From positions 1-34,834 of the forward strand of contig NZ_GL830964.1 in NCBI RefSeq assembly GCF_000188195.1: a DNA stretch of 34,834 nt. Direction: 5' to 3'. The notes beneath the pieces were generated by a model. That model was given only the letters and a program-made list of their open reading frames with translations. It did no database searches and was not told where the DNA came from. The stretch comes from Succinatimonas hippei YIT 12066. GTDB lineage: Bacteria > Pseudomonadota > Gammaproteobacteria > Enterobacterales > Succinivibrionaceae. Shown one piece after another: positions 17,676-25,194 of this stretch. How positions within the stretch are numbered: the stretch's first letter is position 1; every line of letters starts with the position of its first letter. Both the position numbers and the translations under genes were made by a program.

Positions 17676-19108
17676 CTGATTTTCTAAAACCGCATCTTAA
17701 AAGTTTCTGCGATAAATTTTCCGACATGAGTTTAAAAGACTACCATGGACTGCTTTTTACCAAGGGTACCGTACCGTCTGACACTTTTATAAATGCCGTT
17801 ATAAGCAACATAAAACTAAATTACGGCGATATTGATGAAGAAAACGTACGCTTGGCGTTAAAGCATCCGCAGTGCGTTTATTGCGCCAATCACGGCGGAA
17901 TTGAAAATCATCCTGAACTTATAGCATCAAGTCTTATGAGTTCATACTTTGCTCCGCTTTTTAAAAAGCAGGCTTTAATAATTCTTGCCTGTACCTCCAT
18001 TGGCCCTAAAAACCCTACCGTTCCCGGCGGTTTCCTTTTAGGAAAGCGCCTTGAAGAAAACCACTACAAGCGCAAAAGAATAAGCTTCATCCCCAGAAAA
18101 TACGATCTTAAATATCTTTGTTCCTTAAGAGCGCTAAAAAGTGATGATATAAAGCGCAAGCTAAACACGGTATCTGCTTTAGCATCATCATATGAACTCT
18201 CAGCCATAGAAGCTTTTACTCCTGAAAATTTCGGAGAAAATTCTTTTTTAAGCCAATGCTTTAAGACAAACTCATTTTATATAAAGAGTTTTTTAACTAA
18301 GGTTCCCCATTGCCCCTGCTACTTTGTAGATGACAGCGTCCTAATAAGCGATCTTTTGAAAATATCGCTTGAAAATGAAAATTCATTTATTTTCAAAATT
18401 TTTAACTCTCCTCATCTTTTATATACGCTTTGTAAAAATCTTAAAGGCAGAGCTAACCTTTGGTCTGATGAAAGGGTAACGGACAATTGGAAAGACGATT
18501 TTACCGGCAGAGGATCGGTACTTTTTTATAGAAAAAAAGACTCAGGAACTATTGAACAATTATCTTTGGTCAAAGATAAAAACGACGTCTATCTTCGATC
18601 GGCTGACTATACATTAAAAGTAACGCCGCAGAACATCATTGAAGCTTTAAATAAAAACGCGTTAATTGCCGATCTGTATTTAGGCTATATCTGCTTGACA
18701 TTAGACTATAACGTATCTTTAATCGGCGGCATCTTTTTTAACTACTATATAAAAGATATGCTGGAAATTACCGCAAAAACTTTAAATCTGCCAAAACCTA
18801 CAGAGCCTATATACAGCACTGAATTTATTCAATCTTTTTTAACACCGTTTAAAGTCATCAGCCCTGATGCAGATCCTTTTTCTCTTAATAAGTCCCGTCC
18901 GCTGCTGCAGCTTGATTTACATCATCTTGAGCCTATAGATGAGACACAAGCTTCTTCCTTACTAACTGCAACGGTAAAAGAAGCTTTACCTCTATCAATT
19001 GCGGATATGCTTTTGGATTTTGATTTGTCCGATACGCAAATTACCGATCTAAGACAGGAATTAGTAAAAAATCTAAATGCCAAATCACCGATAGAGTTTT
19101 ATCTATAG
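17669..19108 (+). CDS. Hypothetical protein coupled to the sensor-MFS transporter
   Basis: A 479-residue protein of unrecognised family, soluble by appearance. I chose the GTG at 17669, which has AAGGA seven bases upstream and overlaps the transporter stop by seven bases; this implies translational coupling. An upstream ATG at 17615 lies deep in the transporter gene and is less likely. Distinct elements are CVYCANHGGIENHPE (in the first 90 residues), the following LACTSIGPKNPTVPGGFLLGKRLEE, and DNWKDDFTGRGSVLFY in the middle. The HGG and IGPKNPTVPGG elements look like active-site loops, but I cannot name an enzyme class. Context suggests it makes, modifies or degrades the transported compound. 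Confidence 0.75.
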   Translation: MLTDFLKPHLKSFCDKFSDMSLKDYHGLLFTKGTVPSDTFINAVISNIKLNYGDIDEENVRLALKHPQCVYCANHGGIENHPELIASSLMSSYFAPLFKKQALIILACTSIGPKNPTVPGGFLLGKRLEENHYKRKRISFIPRKYDLKYLCSLRALKSDDIKRKLNTVSALASSYELSAIEAFTPENFGENSFLSQCFKTNSFYIKSFLTKVPHCPCYFVDDSVLISDLLKISLENENSFIFKIFNSPHLLYTLCKNLKGRANLWSDERVTDNWKDDFTGRGSVLFYRKKDSGTIEQLSLVKDKNDVYLRSADYTLKVTPQNIIEALNKNALIADLYLGYICLTLDYNVSLIGGIFFNYYIKDMLEITAKTLNLPKPTEPIYSTEFIQSFLTPFKVISPDADPFSLNKSRPLLQLDLHHLEPIDETQASSLLTATVKEALPLSIADMLLDFDLSDTQITDLRQELVKNLNAKSPIEFYL

Positions 19109-19163
19109 ATTTTTACACAAGAAAAAATTAATTTAATTTTTAGCCTAAATAAGCAACTAATAA

Positions 19164-19169
19164 TATAAT
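19164..19169 (+). promoter_or_regulatory. -10 box of the DUF486 gene
   Basis: A perfect TATAAT lies about 50 bases before the DUF486 start, in an AT-rich gap of 112 bases. The -35 position has only a weak match, so the call rests on the -10 hexamer and position. Confidence 0.4.
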
Positions 19170-19220
19170 ACGCACCGTAAAAATAAGCGTTTAACTTTAC
19201 TTAAAGGACAAAGGTCGGAT

Positions 19221-19595
19221 ATGCTGACTCAAGGAATGTATTCTATAGGCTTACTCGTATGTTCTAACATTTTCATGACCTTGGCATGGTACGGTCATTT
19301 GAAGATGAAAGAGGAATTTTCATGGTTTGCCGCATTACCTCTTCTTGGCGTAATCATTTTCAGCTGGTGCCTTGCCTTTTTTGAATACTGCCTGCAAGTT
19401 CCAGCAAATCGCATCGGATTTAAGGATAACGGCGGTCCTTTTGATATTATGCAGTTAAAAGTTATTCAGGAAGTAATAACGCTTACCGTTTTTACCGTGT
19501 TTTCCATCATAGCTTTCCATATGGAGCTTAAATGGAACCATTTATGGGCGGCTTTATGCTTAATCGCCGCAGTTTATTTTGCTTTCAGACCGTAA
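19221..19595 (+). CDS. DUF486 (DMT-like) small membrane protein
   Basis: A 124-residue protein with four hydrophobic segments. The pattern TLAWYGHLK early on, SWCLAFFEYCLQVPANRIG in the middle and LKVIQEVITLTVFTVFSI after it is the hallmark of DUF486, a small family related to the drug/metabolite transporter fold. A function has not been established for the family. AAGGA precedes the ATG, although at long spacing. It has its own promoter-like -10 box and is followed by a hairpin terminator shared with the convergent MerR gene. Confidence 0.9.
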   Translation: MLTQGMYSIGLLVCSNIFMTLAWYGHLKMKEEFSWFAALPLLGVIIFSWCLAFFEYCLQVPANRIGFKDNGGPFDIMQLKVIQEVITLTVFTVFSIIAFHMELKWNHLWAALCLIAAVYFAFRP

Positions 19596-19605
19596 AATTT
19601 TTTAG

Positions 19606-19634
19606 CGCCGTCTTGTCAAAAATGCAAGACGGTG
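19606..19634. terminator. Bidirectional hairpin between DUF486 and MerR genes
   Basis: CCGTCTTG (19608-19615) pairs with CAAGACGG (19625-19632) over a 9-base loop, with one further C-G and one G-T pair outward. It lies between the two convergent stops. T-rich flanks are modest on both sides, so termination could act in either direction. Confidence 0.65.
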
Positions 19635-19635
19635 T

Positions 19636-20085
19636 TTAAGCGGCTTTTTTACTGCGATGAGCAAACTTTAAAAATTCAGAAGGTATATCCTTTTCATCAA
19701 GATTTAAAACCGCATCCGTACTGCCGAGCTTTTTTGCCATATCATAAAACCAGCATTTATACTTAAGAAAATCCAAAGTTTCCTGCAGTAAAGCAATTTG
19801 CGACATGACCTCTTCTTTTCTTGCATAAAAAAGCGCACGCCGTTTTTCTATTGAGGAATCACCTTGGGCGCACCAGATAAGAAATTCTTTAATATCTTTA
19901 ATGGAAAGACCGCTGTGCTTTAAACAGTCAATTACATTTAAAACCTCAAGCTCTTTATCTGAAAATACGCGAATACCGCCTTCGGTGCGCTTTAAATCCT
20001 TAAAAAAACCTTCTTTATCGTAAAATCTCAAAGTTGAAACGGAAATTCCCGTCAGCTTTGCCACATCACCGATTGAATATTTCAC
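19636..20085 (-). CDS. MerR-family regulator, AdhR/NmlR-like aldehyde sensor
   Basis: A 149-residue regulator. The winged HTH occupies residues 1-70 (KYSIGDVAKLTGISVSTLRFYDKEGFF, then the RTEGGIRVFSD wing), followed by a dimerisation helix and a short tail. A Cys sits at position 54 (VIDCLKHSG), the place where AdhR and NmlR proteins have the single Cys used to sense aldehydes or other carbonyl electrophiles, as I recall from that family. A second Cys is at LIWCAQGD and a third at YKCWFYD. GAGGTG precedes the ATG. It is divergent from an iron alcohol dehydrogenase whose promoter carries a perfect MerR-type operator, so aldehyde-induced expression of that enzyme is the natural reading. Confidence 0.88.
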   Translation of the reverse strand: MKYSIGDVAKLTGISVSTLRFYDKEGFFKDLKRTEGGIRVFSDKELEVLNVIDCLKHSGLSIKDIKEFLIWCAQGDSSIEKRRALFYARKEEVMSQIALLQETLDFLKYKCWFYDMAKKLGSTDAVLNLDEKDIPSEFLKFAHRSKKAA

Positions 20086-20104
20086 TTTTCACCTCAAAAA
20101 ACTC

Positions 20105-20135
20105 TTGACCTAAAGTTAACTTTAGGTCTTATGAT
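20105..20135 (+). promoter_or_regulatory. MerR-type promoter with palindromic operator, for the second alcohol dehydrogenase
   Basis: The -35 box TTGACC (20105-20110) and -10 box TATGAT (20130-20135) are 19 bases apart, the overlong spacing that MerR activators correct by DNA distortion. The spacer region carries a perfect 22-base palindrome at 20107-20128 (half site GACCTAAAGTT and its complement AACTTTAGGTC). The divergent MerR gene is the obvious binder. A ribosome binding site AAGGA and the enzyme start follow 45 bases later. Confidence 0.9.
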
Positions 20136-20180
20136 TTTATCAGCTTAAATATTTTTTGGCTAACATCTAAGGAAATTTAT

Positions 20181-21353
20181 ATGAAAGACTGCGCTAATGA
20201 TTTTGATTTTTGCACCCCGACCAGAGTTTTATTCGGCAAGGATAAGATTAATGAGTTACCAAAAGTTTTAGGTGCTTTCGGTAAAAAAGTACTGCTGGTT
20301 TACGGCGGCGGCAGTATTAAAAAGAACGGGATTTACACCAAGATTCAAGAACTGTTAAAAGACTTTGATTTGTTTGAACTTTCAGGAGTAGAGCCTAATC
20401 CGCGCGTATCTTCAGTCAGAGCAGGAGCCAAGATCTGCAAAGAACAAAATATTGATGTGGTTCTCGCCGTGGGTGGCGGCAGTGTTCTAGACTGTTCCAA
20501 AATCATCTGCGACGCTGCCTTCTATGACGGAGATGCTTGGGATCTGGTAATTGACGGCAGCAAAATCACTAAAGCTCTGCCTTTGGTTTCAATATTGACT
20601 TTAGCTGCAACCGGCAGTGAATTTGATTGTGCTGCGGTTATCTCCAATCCTGATACCAACGAGAAAATCGGAATTTTAAATCCGCTAAATTTCCCCAAAG
20701 TATCAATTTTAGATCCTTCATACACCTTGACCGTTAATAAAAAACATACTGCAGCAGGCTGTGCCGATATTATGTCCCATATCTTCGAGCAGTATATGGT
20801 TGACGGTACTAATATGGTTTCAGAAGGTCTTTGCGAAAGCATTCTGCGTACCGTAATTAAATTCGGGAAAATAGCTTATGACAACGGCAGCGATTATACC
20901 GCCCGTGCCAATTTAATGTGGGCAAGCTCCCTTGCCTGCAACGGAATTTGCGCTTTAGGCAGCGATATGGCAGCTTGGGTCTGCCACGCTATTGAACATG
21001 AATTAAGCGCATTCTACGACATTACTCACGGCGAAGGCCTTGCAATTCTTACCCCACAGGTAATGCGTTATACCTTAAGCGCTAAGACTCAAGCCCGTTA
21101 TGCAGCTTTTGCCCGCCGCGTCATGAACGTAAATATCGAAGATGATAATAAAGCAGCTCTTGCCGGTATTGAAGCACTTGAAAAATTCTTTGCCTCAATC
21201 GGCCTGCCTAAAACCTTAAAGGAAGTCGGTATCACTGACGAACTTCACTTTAAAGAAATGGCAGAGCATGCCTGCAAATGCTTCCCTCTGCATTTGGCCT
21301 TTGCACCGCTTGCACCTTCTGATGTTGAAGAAATTTTACGCATGTGTAAATAA
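20181..21353 (+). CDS. Iron-containing alcohol dehydrogenase under MerR control
   Basis: A 390-residue group III alcohol dehydrogenase. The start DFDFCTPTRVLFGKDK is typical, the nucleotide loop is GGGSVLDCSKIICDAA, and metal ligands appear as Asp and His in CADIMSHIFEQYM and two His in CHAIEHELSAFYDITHGEGLA. It is a clear paralogue of the enzyme at 2598-3773 over its full length. It would reduce aldehydes to alcohols with NAD(P)H in the cytoplasm. Its MerR-type promoter and the Cys54 regulator suggest a detoxification role against reactive aldehydes rather than a purely fermentative one. It ends at a strong terminator and is a single-gene unit. Confidence 0.92.
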   Translation: MKDCANDFDFCTPTRVLFGKDKINELPKVLGAFGKKVLLVYGGGSIKKNGIYTKIQELLKDFDLFELSGVEPNPRVSSVRAGAKICKEQNIDVVLAVGGGSVLDCSKIICDAAFYDGDAWDLVIDGSKITKALPLVSILTLAATGSEFDCAAVISNPDTNEKIGILNPLNFPKVSILDPSYTLTVNKKHTAAGCADIMSHIFEQYMVDGTNMVSEGLCESILRTVIKFGKIAYDNGSDYTARANLMWASSLACNGICALGSDMAAWVCHAIEHELSAFYDITHGEGLAILTPQVMRYTLSAKTQARYAAFARRVMNVNIEDDNKAALAGIEALEKFFASIGLPKTLKEVGITDELHFKEMAEHACKCFPLHLAFAPLAPSDVEEILRMCK

Positions 21354-21356
21354 CTC

Positions 21357-21386
21357 TTAAAAGGGACGCAGACGCGTCCCTTTTAA
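21357..21386 (+). terminator. Strong terminator after the second alcohol dehydrogenase
   Basis: A perfect 13-base stem (core GGGACGC and GCGTCCC, flanked by TTAAAA and TTTTAA) with a four-base loop AGAC sits just after the stop. The T run on the descending arm makes it a good Rho-independent terminator. Confidence 0.85.
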
Positions 21387-21405
21387 ATTAATGTCATAAA
21401 AAAAC

Positions 21406-21777
21406 ATGAGAACTTTGTCGGTTAAATTATGTCTGCTTGCTGTTACGGCGCTTATCTCTTTCAATGCTTTAGCAATTGATGCAAACGAAGACAAAAGAGT
21501 GGAGGCGCTGCTTAATTCTTTGGCACGGCATCACGAGCTTATCTTTGTCAGAAACGGAGATGAATATAAAGTAGAAGCTGCCGTTGACCATTTAAAAATG
21601 AAATACGATTATGCCAAGGACGATTTAAACACTGCTGAAGATTTTATTAAATACTGCGCCAGCCGATCTTCATTTAGCGGTAAAGAATACCTTGTGCTTC
21701 ATCCTGACGGAAAACAAGAGACGTCATCTATATTTCTAACCCGTTTATTGCAAGATATTGATGCTAAAACCAAATGA
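21406..21777 (+). CDS. DUF5329 family exported protein
   Basis: A 123-residue protein with a Sec signal peptide (RTLSVKLCLLAVTALISF, cleavage probably after NALA). The mature part follows the DUF5329 pattern: an early IFVRNGDEYKVEAAVDHLKMKY segment, then TAEDFIKYCASRSSFSGKEY, then a short HPDGKQETSSIFLTRLL end. No function is known for the family. Its stop overlaps the start of the metallo-beta-lactamase-fold lipoprotein by four bases (ATGA), so the two are translationally coupled and likely work together in the cell envelope. It follows a strong terminator and must have its own promoter. Confidence 0.85.
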   Translation: MRTLSVKLCLLAVTALISFNALAIDANEDKRVEALLNSLARHHELIFVRNGDEYKVEAAVDHLKMKYDYAKDDLNTAEDFIKYCASRSSFSGKEYLVLHPDGKQETSSIFLTRLLQDIDAKTK

Positions 21778-22895
21778 AAAAACATTCCGTTAAACATATA
21801 TCTTACTTTTTACTTCCGGCAGCCATTATGTCTTTAATTCTATCTTCATGCACCACCCAATTTGGCAGCTTACCTGAAGGTGAATATATCTCTGTTTTAG
21901 AGAAATCACCCAACTATCACAACGGCGAATTTAAAAATATTGAAGAAACACCGATGATGTCGGGAGATAAAGGGAAATTTGAGGCTTGGTGGGATTTTGT
22001 GTTCGCATCATATCCGGATATTGCGCCCCAAACAGAGATCCCTCATGTTAAAACCGATCTTAAAAAACTTAATTTACAAGATGATCTGTTAATTTGGTTC
22101 GGACATTCTTCCTCTTTATTGCAGATAAGCGGTAAAAGGATCTTAATTGATCCCGTAATAAAAAATTACGCATCCCCTGTTTCTTTTTTAAATAAAGCTT
22201 TTTTAGGTACAACTTTGTATACAACTGAAGATTTACCCGATATTGATTATCTGGTTATCTCACACGATCACTGGGATCATCTTGAATATTCAACCGTAAG
22301 CTACCTAAAAGATAAAGTAAAAAAAGTAATTTGTCCTTTAGGCATCAGAAGCCATCTTGAATACTGGGGATTTACACCGGATAAGATCCTTGAAGGAGAC
22401 TGGAACAGCCATATCAATGTTGATGAAGCTTTAAGCGTAGATATTCTGCCGGCACGCCACTTCTCAGGACGCTTTTTAAGTTCCAATAAAACATTATGGG
22501 CCGGATTTTTATTTACTACTAAAAATCACCGTATTTTCTACAGCGGCGACAGCGGCTACGGCAAGCATTTTGCGCAAATCGGATCAACATATCCTAATAT
22601 CGACTTGGCGCTGCTTGAAAACGGTCAATATAACGAAAACTGGAAATTCATTCATATGTTTCCTGAAGAAGTTGCACAAGCTGCCGTAGATATAAAAGCC
22701 AAGAAAGTGATCCCAATGCATTCAGGCAGATTTGCTTTAAGTACCCACAAATGGGCAGACCCTTTCATCCGTCTTGATAAAGCAAGTATTGGCAAAAGCT
22801 TTCAGCTTTTGACTCCGATGATAGGTGAGATTGTTGATCTTAATAATAACAAGCAGATTTTCACTAAATGGTGGGAGACAGTACCAAGCAAATAA
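21774..22895 (+). CDS. Metallo-beta-lactamase-fold lipoprotein, NAPE-PLD/UlaG-like
   Basis: A 373-residue lipoprotein: signal peptide with lipobox LSSC (Cys26). The hydrolase domain has FGHSSSLLQISGKRILIDPV, the metal motif SHDHWDHL (H-x-H-x-D-H), RHFSGR, FYSGDSGYG with the bridging Asp, and MHSGRFALS supplying the last His region. This pattern matches the NAPE-PLD/RomA-like branch, which hydrolyses phosphodiesters of N-acyl phosphatidylethanolamine in some members; the bacterial substrate here is unknown. The lipid anchor puts it in the envelope, fitting a lipid or cell-wall substrate. It is coupled by a 4-base overlap to the DUF5329 gene. Confidence 0.9.
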   Translation: MKKHSVKHISYFLLPAAIMSLILSSCTTQFGSLPEGEYISVLEKSPNYHNGEFKNIEETPMMSGDKGKFEAWWDFVFASYPDIAPQTEIPHVKTDLKKLNLQDDLLIWFGHSSSLLQISGKRILIDPVIKNYASPVSFLNKAFLGTTLYTTEDLPDIDYLVISHDHWDHLEYSTVSYLKDKVKKVICPLGIRSHLEYWGFTPDKILEGDWNSHINVDEALSVDILPARHFSGRFLSSNKTLWAGFLFTTKNHRIFYSGDSGYGKHFAQIGSTYPNIDLALLENGQYNENWKFIHMFPEEVAQAAVDIKAKKVIPMHSGRFALSTHKWADPFIRLDKASIGKSFQLLTPMIGEIVDLNNNKQIFTKWWETVPSK

Positions 22896-22926
22896 AAAAG
22901 AAAATTAAACCAGACGAGAAACACGC

Positions 22927-22995
22927 CTATACGTAAAAAGTATAGAAACATATAAAAACAAAGTATTTTTGTACAAAGTTTAAACTTTCTATACT
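22927..22995 (+). promoter_or_regulatory. Candidate promoter and operators of the nickel/NPN gene run
   Basis: The 144-base gap before the Fe-S reductase holds several ordered elements. CTATAC (22927-22932) and GTATAG (22940-22945) form an inverted repeat with a 7-base spacer. A perfect 14-base palindrome AAAGTTTAAACTTT lies at 22975-22988. It is followed directly by a -10 box TATACT (22990-22995), itself part of a third CTATAC (22989-22994). A -35 candidate is TTTTTG (22966-22971), 18 bases away, with a poor TTGTAC alternative. A nickel- or metabolite-responsive repressor could bind here; the regulator is not encoded next to it. Confidence 0.5.
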
Positions 22996-23039
22996 CAATA
23001 CAATTGGAGAAAAGTCAATAAAAAGACAAAGGAGCACAT

Positions 23040-24128
23040 ATGCGCTATAGAGTATTGCCTCGCGGCGGAGAAAAAATCGGTGAAATAGGCTTAGGACTTG
23101 GAGCCGTGACTCCTAATAGTGATATGTTTAAAATCCTTTCATATGCTTTAGAAAAAGATATCAATTTTTTTGATTTATGCGGTGCTTATGATTTTATTTA
23201 CCCGCATATAAAGACTACTTTAGCTAAAAACCGTTCTAAAGTTTTTACGCAAATGCATTTAGGAGCGATATATAAAAACGGGGCTTATGCTTTTTCCCGC
23301 AATCTTAATACCGTAAAAGATACCTTCCTGCGTATTCTTGATACTACAGGGCTTGAATATACCGATTTTGGTTTTTTACATTGCATCGACGAAGAAAAAG
23401 ATCTTAATTACGTATTAGAAAAAGGCATTTTTAATTTAGCAGAAGATTTAAAGCGACAAGGGATCATTAGACATCTGGGTTTTTCCACCCATACTCCAGT
23501 CATTGCTGAAAAACTTATAAATTTAGGCATGTTTGATTTATTTATGTTCAGCATCAATGCCGCATTTGACTTTAAAAAAGGTGACTATGCTATAGGAGAT
23601 TACGCCCAGCGCGAAAATTTATATCGCCTTGCTCAAAGCAAAGAAGTTGCAATTTCCGCCATGAAGCCTTTTGCCGGAGGACAGCTTTTAAACGCTAAAT
23701 TATCGCCTATAGGCATTGCTCTAACTCCGCTGCAATGCATTTCTTACGTTCTTGAGCGCCCTGCTGTTATTACTTTAGTGGCCGGTGCCACCAAAGTATC
23801 CGATATTGATGATTATATGCGCTATTTCACGGCATCTCCCAATGAACTTGATTACTCGGTATTAGGTACGGCAATATCTCAAGACGCCAAGGGACGCTGC
23901 CTTTACTGCAATCACTGCTCTCCGTGTCCGAAAAAAATCAACGTCGGGCTTGTCAATAAATATTACGACCTAAGCATACTTGGAGATCCGCTTGCCAAGG
24001 AACATTACTTAAATCTTGAGCATCATGCCGGAGAGTGCAATAACTGCGGACACTGCGACAAACGCTGCCCCTTTAAGGTAGAGCAAATAAAGAAAATGCA
24101 TGAAATTTCCGAATATTTCGGAGTATGA
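23040..24128 (+). CDS. Aldo/keto reductase with C-terminal ferredoxin-like Fe-S domain
   Basis: A 362-residue protein with an AKR barrel (residues 1-270) and a C-terminal Cys-rich part (280-350). The last part has CLYCNHCSPCPKKI and, about 40 residues on, CNNCGHCDKRCPF, two sets of four Cys that suit two [4Fe-4S] clusters. This is the Fe-S aldo/keto reductase family (COG1453 type). In the barrel, Asp and Tyr are in FFDLCGAYDF and His in FGFLHCID. The strand that usually ends in the catalytic Lys (V-F-I-x-T-K) reads VFTQMHLG, so Lys appears replaced by His. AAGGAG precedes the ATG. It opens the plus-strand run that ends in larE and lies 29 bases before the exported DUF362 gene. Confidence 0.88.
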   Translation: MRYRVLPRGGEKIGEIGLGLGAVTPNSDMFKILSYALEKDINFFDLCGAYDFIYPHIKTTLAKNRSKVFTQMHLGAIYKNGAYAFSRNLNTVKDTFLRILDTTGLEYTDFGFLHCIDEEKDLNYVLEKGIFNLAEDLKRQGIIRHLGFSTHTPVIAEKLINLGMFDLFMFSINAAFDFKKGDYAIGDYAQRENLYRLAQSKEVAISAMKPFAGGQLLNAKLSPIGIALTPLQCISYVLERPAVITLVAGATKVSDIDDYMRYFTASPNELDYSVLGTAISQDAKGRCLYCNHCSPCPKKINVGLVNKYYDLSILGDPLAKEHYLNLEHHAGECNNCGHCDKRCPFKVEQIKKMHEISEYFGV

Positions 24129-24157
24129 CTATTTTTTAAACTAAGGAGATGTTGACT

Positions 24158-25180
24158 ATGAAATTTAGGTTTAAAAGTACATCATTGTTTGCTGCAGCGC
24201 TTTTGACTTCGCTGTCAGCCTTTGCCGCCGATATTGATACTGCAGCTTTAAAGCATCGCGTTGATGATAAAGATGCGCCTATCGTATATATGACAACAGA
24301 TATCAGCCCTGCAGGACTAATGAAAGCCTATGAAGCCTTAGGACGGGTTCCTACAGGTAAAGTTGCGGTAAAGCTCTCGACCGGAGAGGCCGGAAATAAT
24401 CATTACCTTCAGCCTTCATTAATTAAAGAATTAGTACAAAAATTCAACGCCGACATCGTTGAGTGCAATACAGCCTACGGCGGATCACGTGCTTCTACTG
24501 CTATGCATCGCCAAACTATTAAAGATCACGGTTTTGATCAAATCGCCAAAGTAAATATCATGGACGAAAACGGCGGTATGGAAATTCCGGTAACCGGAGG
24601 AAAACACTTAAAATCCGACTTGGTAGGTAAAAATCTTGCCGACTATGACTTTATGATGGTTTTATCTCATTTTAAAGGCCACGCCATGGGCGGTTTCGGC
24701 GGAGCGCTGAAAAATATTTCAATAGGCGTAGCATCTGCCAATGGAAAAAACCGTATCCATACTGCCGGAATGTCCGATGAAATCGGAACTTTCGCCACTA
24801 TAGCAAACGGTGCTTTCATGTCAAACAGCTCAGATGAGCACAACGCTTTTATTGAATCAATGGCAGAAGCAGCCTCTGCAGTTTCCGACTATATGGGCAA
24901 AGGCGAGAAAATGCTTTATATCTCGGTCATGAATAATCTTTCCGTAGATTGCGACTGTGACGGAGATCCGAGCAAACCCGATATGCATGATATCGGTATC
25001 TTGTCCTCTCTTGATCCTGTAGCCCTTGACCAAGCTTGTGTTGATTTAGTTTACGCCGCTCCCGACGGGGCTTCCTTAATTAAACGCATGGAAAGCCGCA
25101 ACGGTCCCATGATCCTTGATCACGCCGAAGAAATGGGGCTTGGACATAAAAATTACCGCTTAGTATCTTTAGATAAATAA
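24158..25180 (+). CDS. Exported DUF362 protein (candidate nickel-pincer enzyme)
   Basis: A 340-residue DUF362 protein with a Sec signal peptide (FRFKST, hydrophobic stretch, cleavage after SAFA at about residue 23). I chose the ATG at 24158, nine bases after AAGGAG; the ATG at 24149 directly abuts that site. Order of elements: KVAVKLSTGEAGNN (68-81), MHRQTIKDHG with His117, LSHFKGHAMGGFGGALK with His171, His175 and Lys185, then RIHT with His201, then VDCDCDG. His117, His175-x9-Lys185 and His201 match in order and spacing the LarA residues that hold the nickel-pincer cofactor and do catalysis, as I recall them. The mature protein would act in the periplasm, perhaps racemising or oxidising a hydroxy acid. 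A nickel importer and larBCE follow. Family assignment firm; enzymatic role inferred. Confidence 0.88.
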   Translation: MKFRFKSTSLFAAALLTSLSAFAADIDTAALKHRVDDKDAPIVYMTTDISPAGLMKAYEALGRVPTGKVAVKLSTGEAGNNHYLQPSLIKELVQKFNADIVECNTAYGGSRASTAMHRQTIKDHGFDQIAKVNIMDENGGMEIPVTGGKHLKSDLVGKNLADYDFMMVLSHFKGHAMGGFGGALKNISIGVASANGKNRIHTAGMSDEIGTFATIANGAFMSNSSDEHNAFIESMAEAASAVSDYMGKGEKMLYISVMNNLSVDCDCDGDPSKPDMHDIGILSSLDPVALDQACVDLVYAAPDGASLIKRMESRNGPMILDHAEEMGLGHKNYRLVSLDK

Positions 25181-25194
25181 AAAATCCTATGTTT

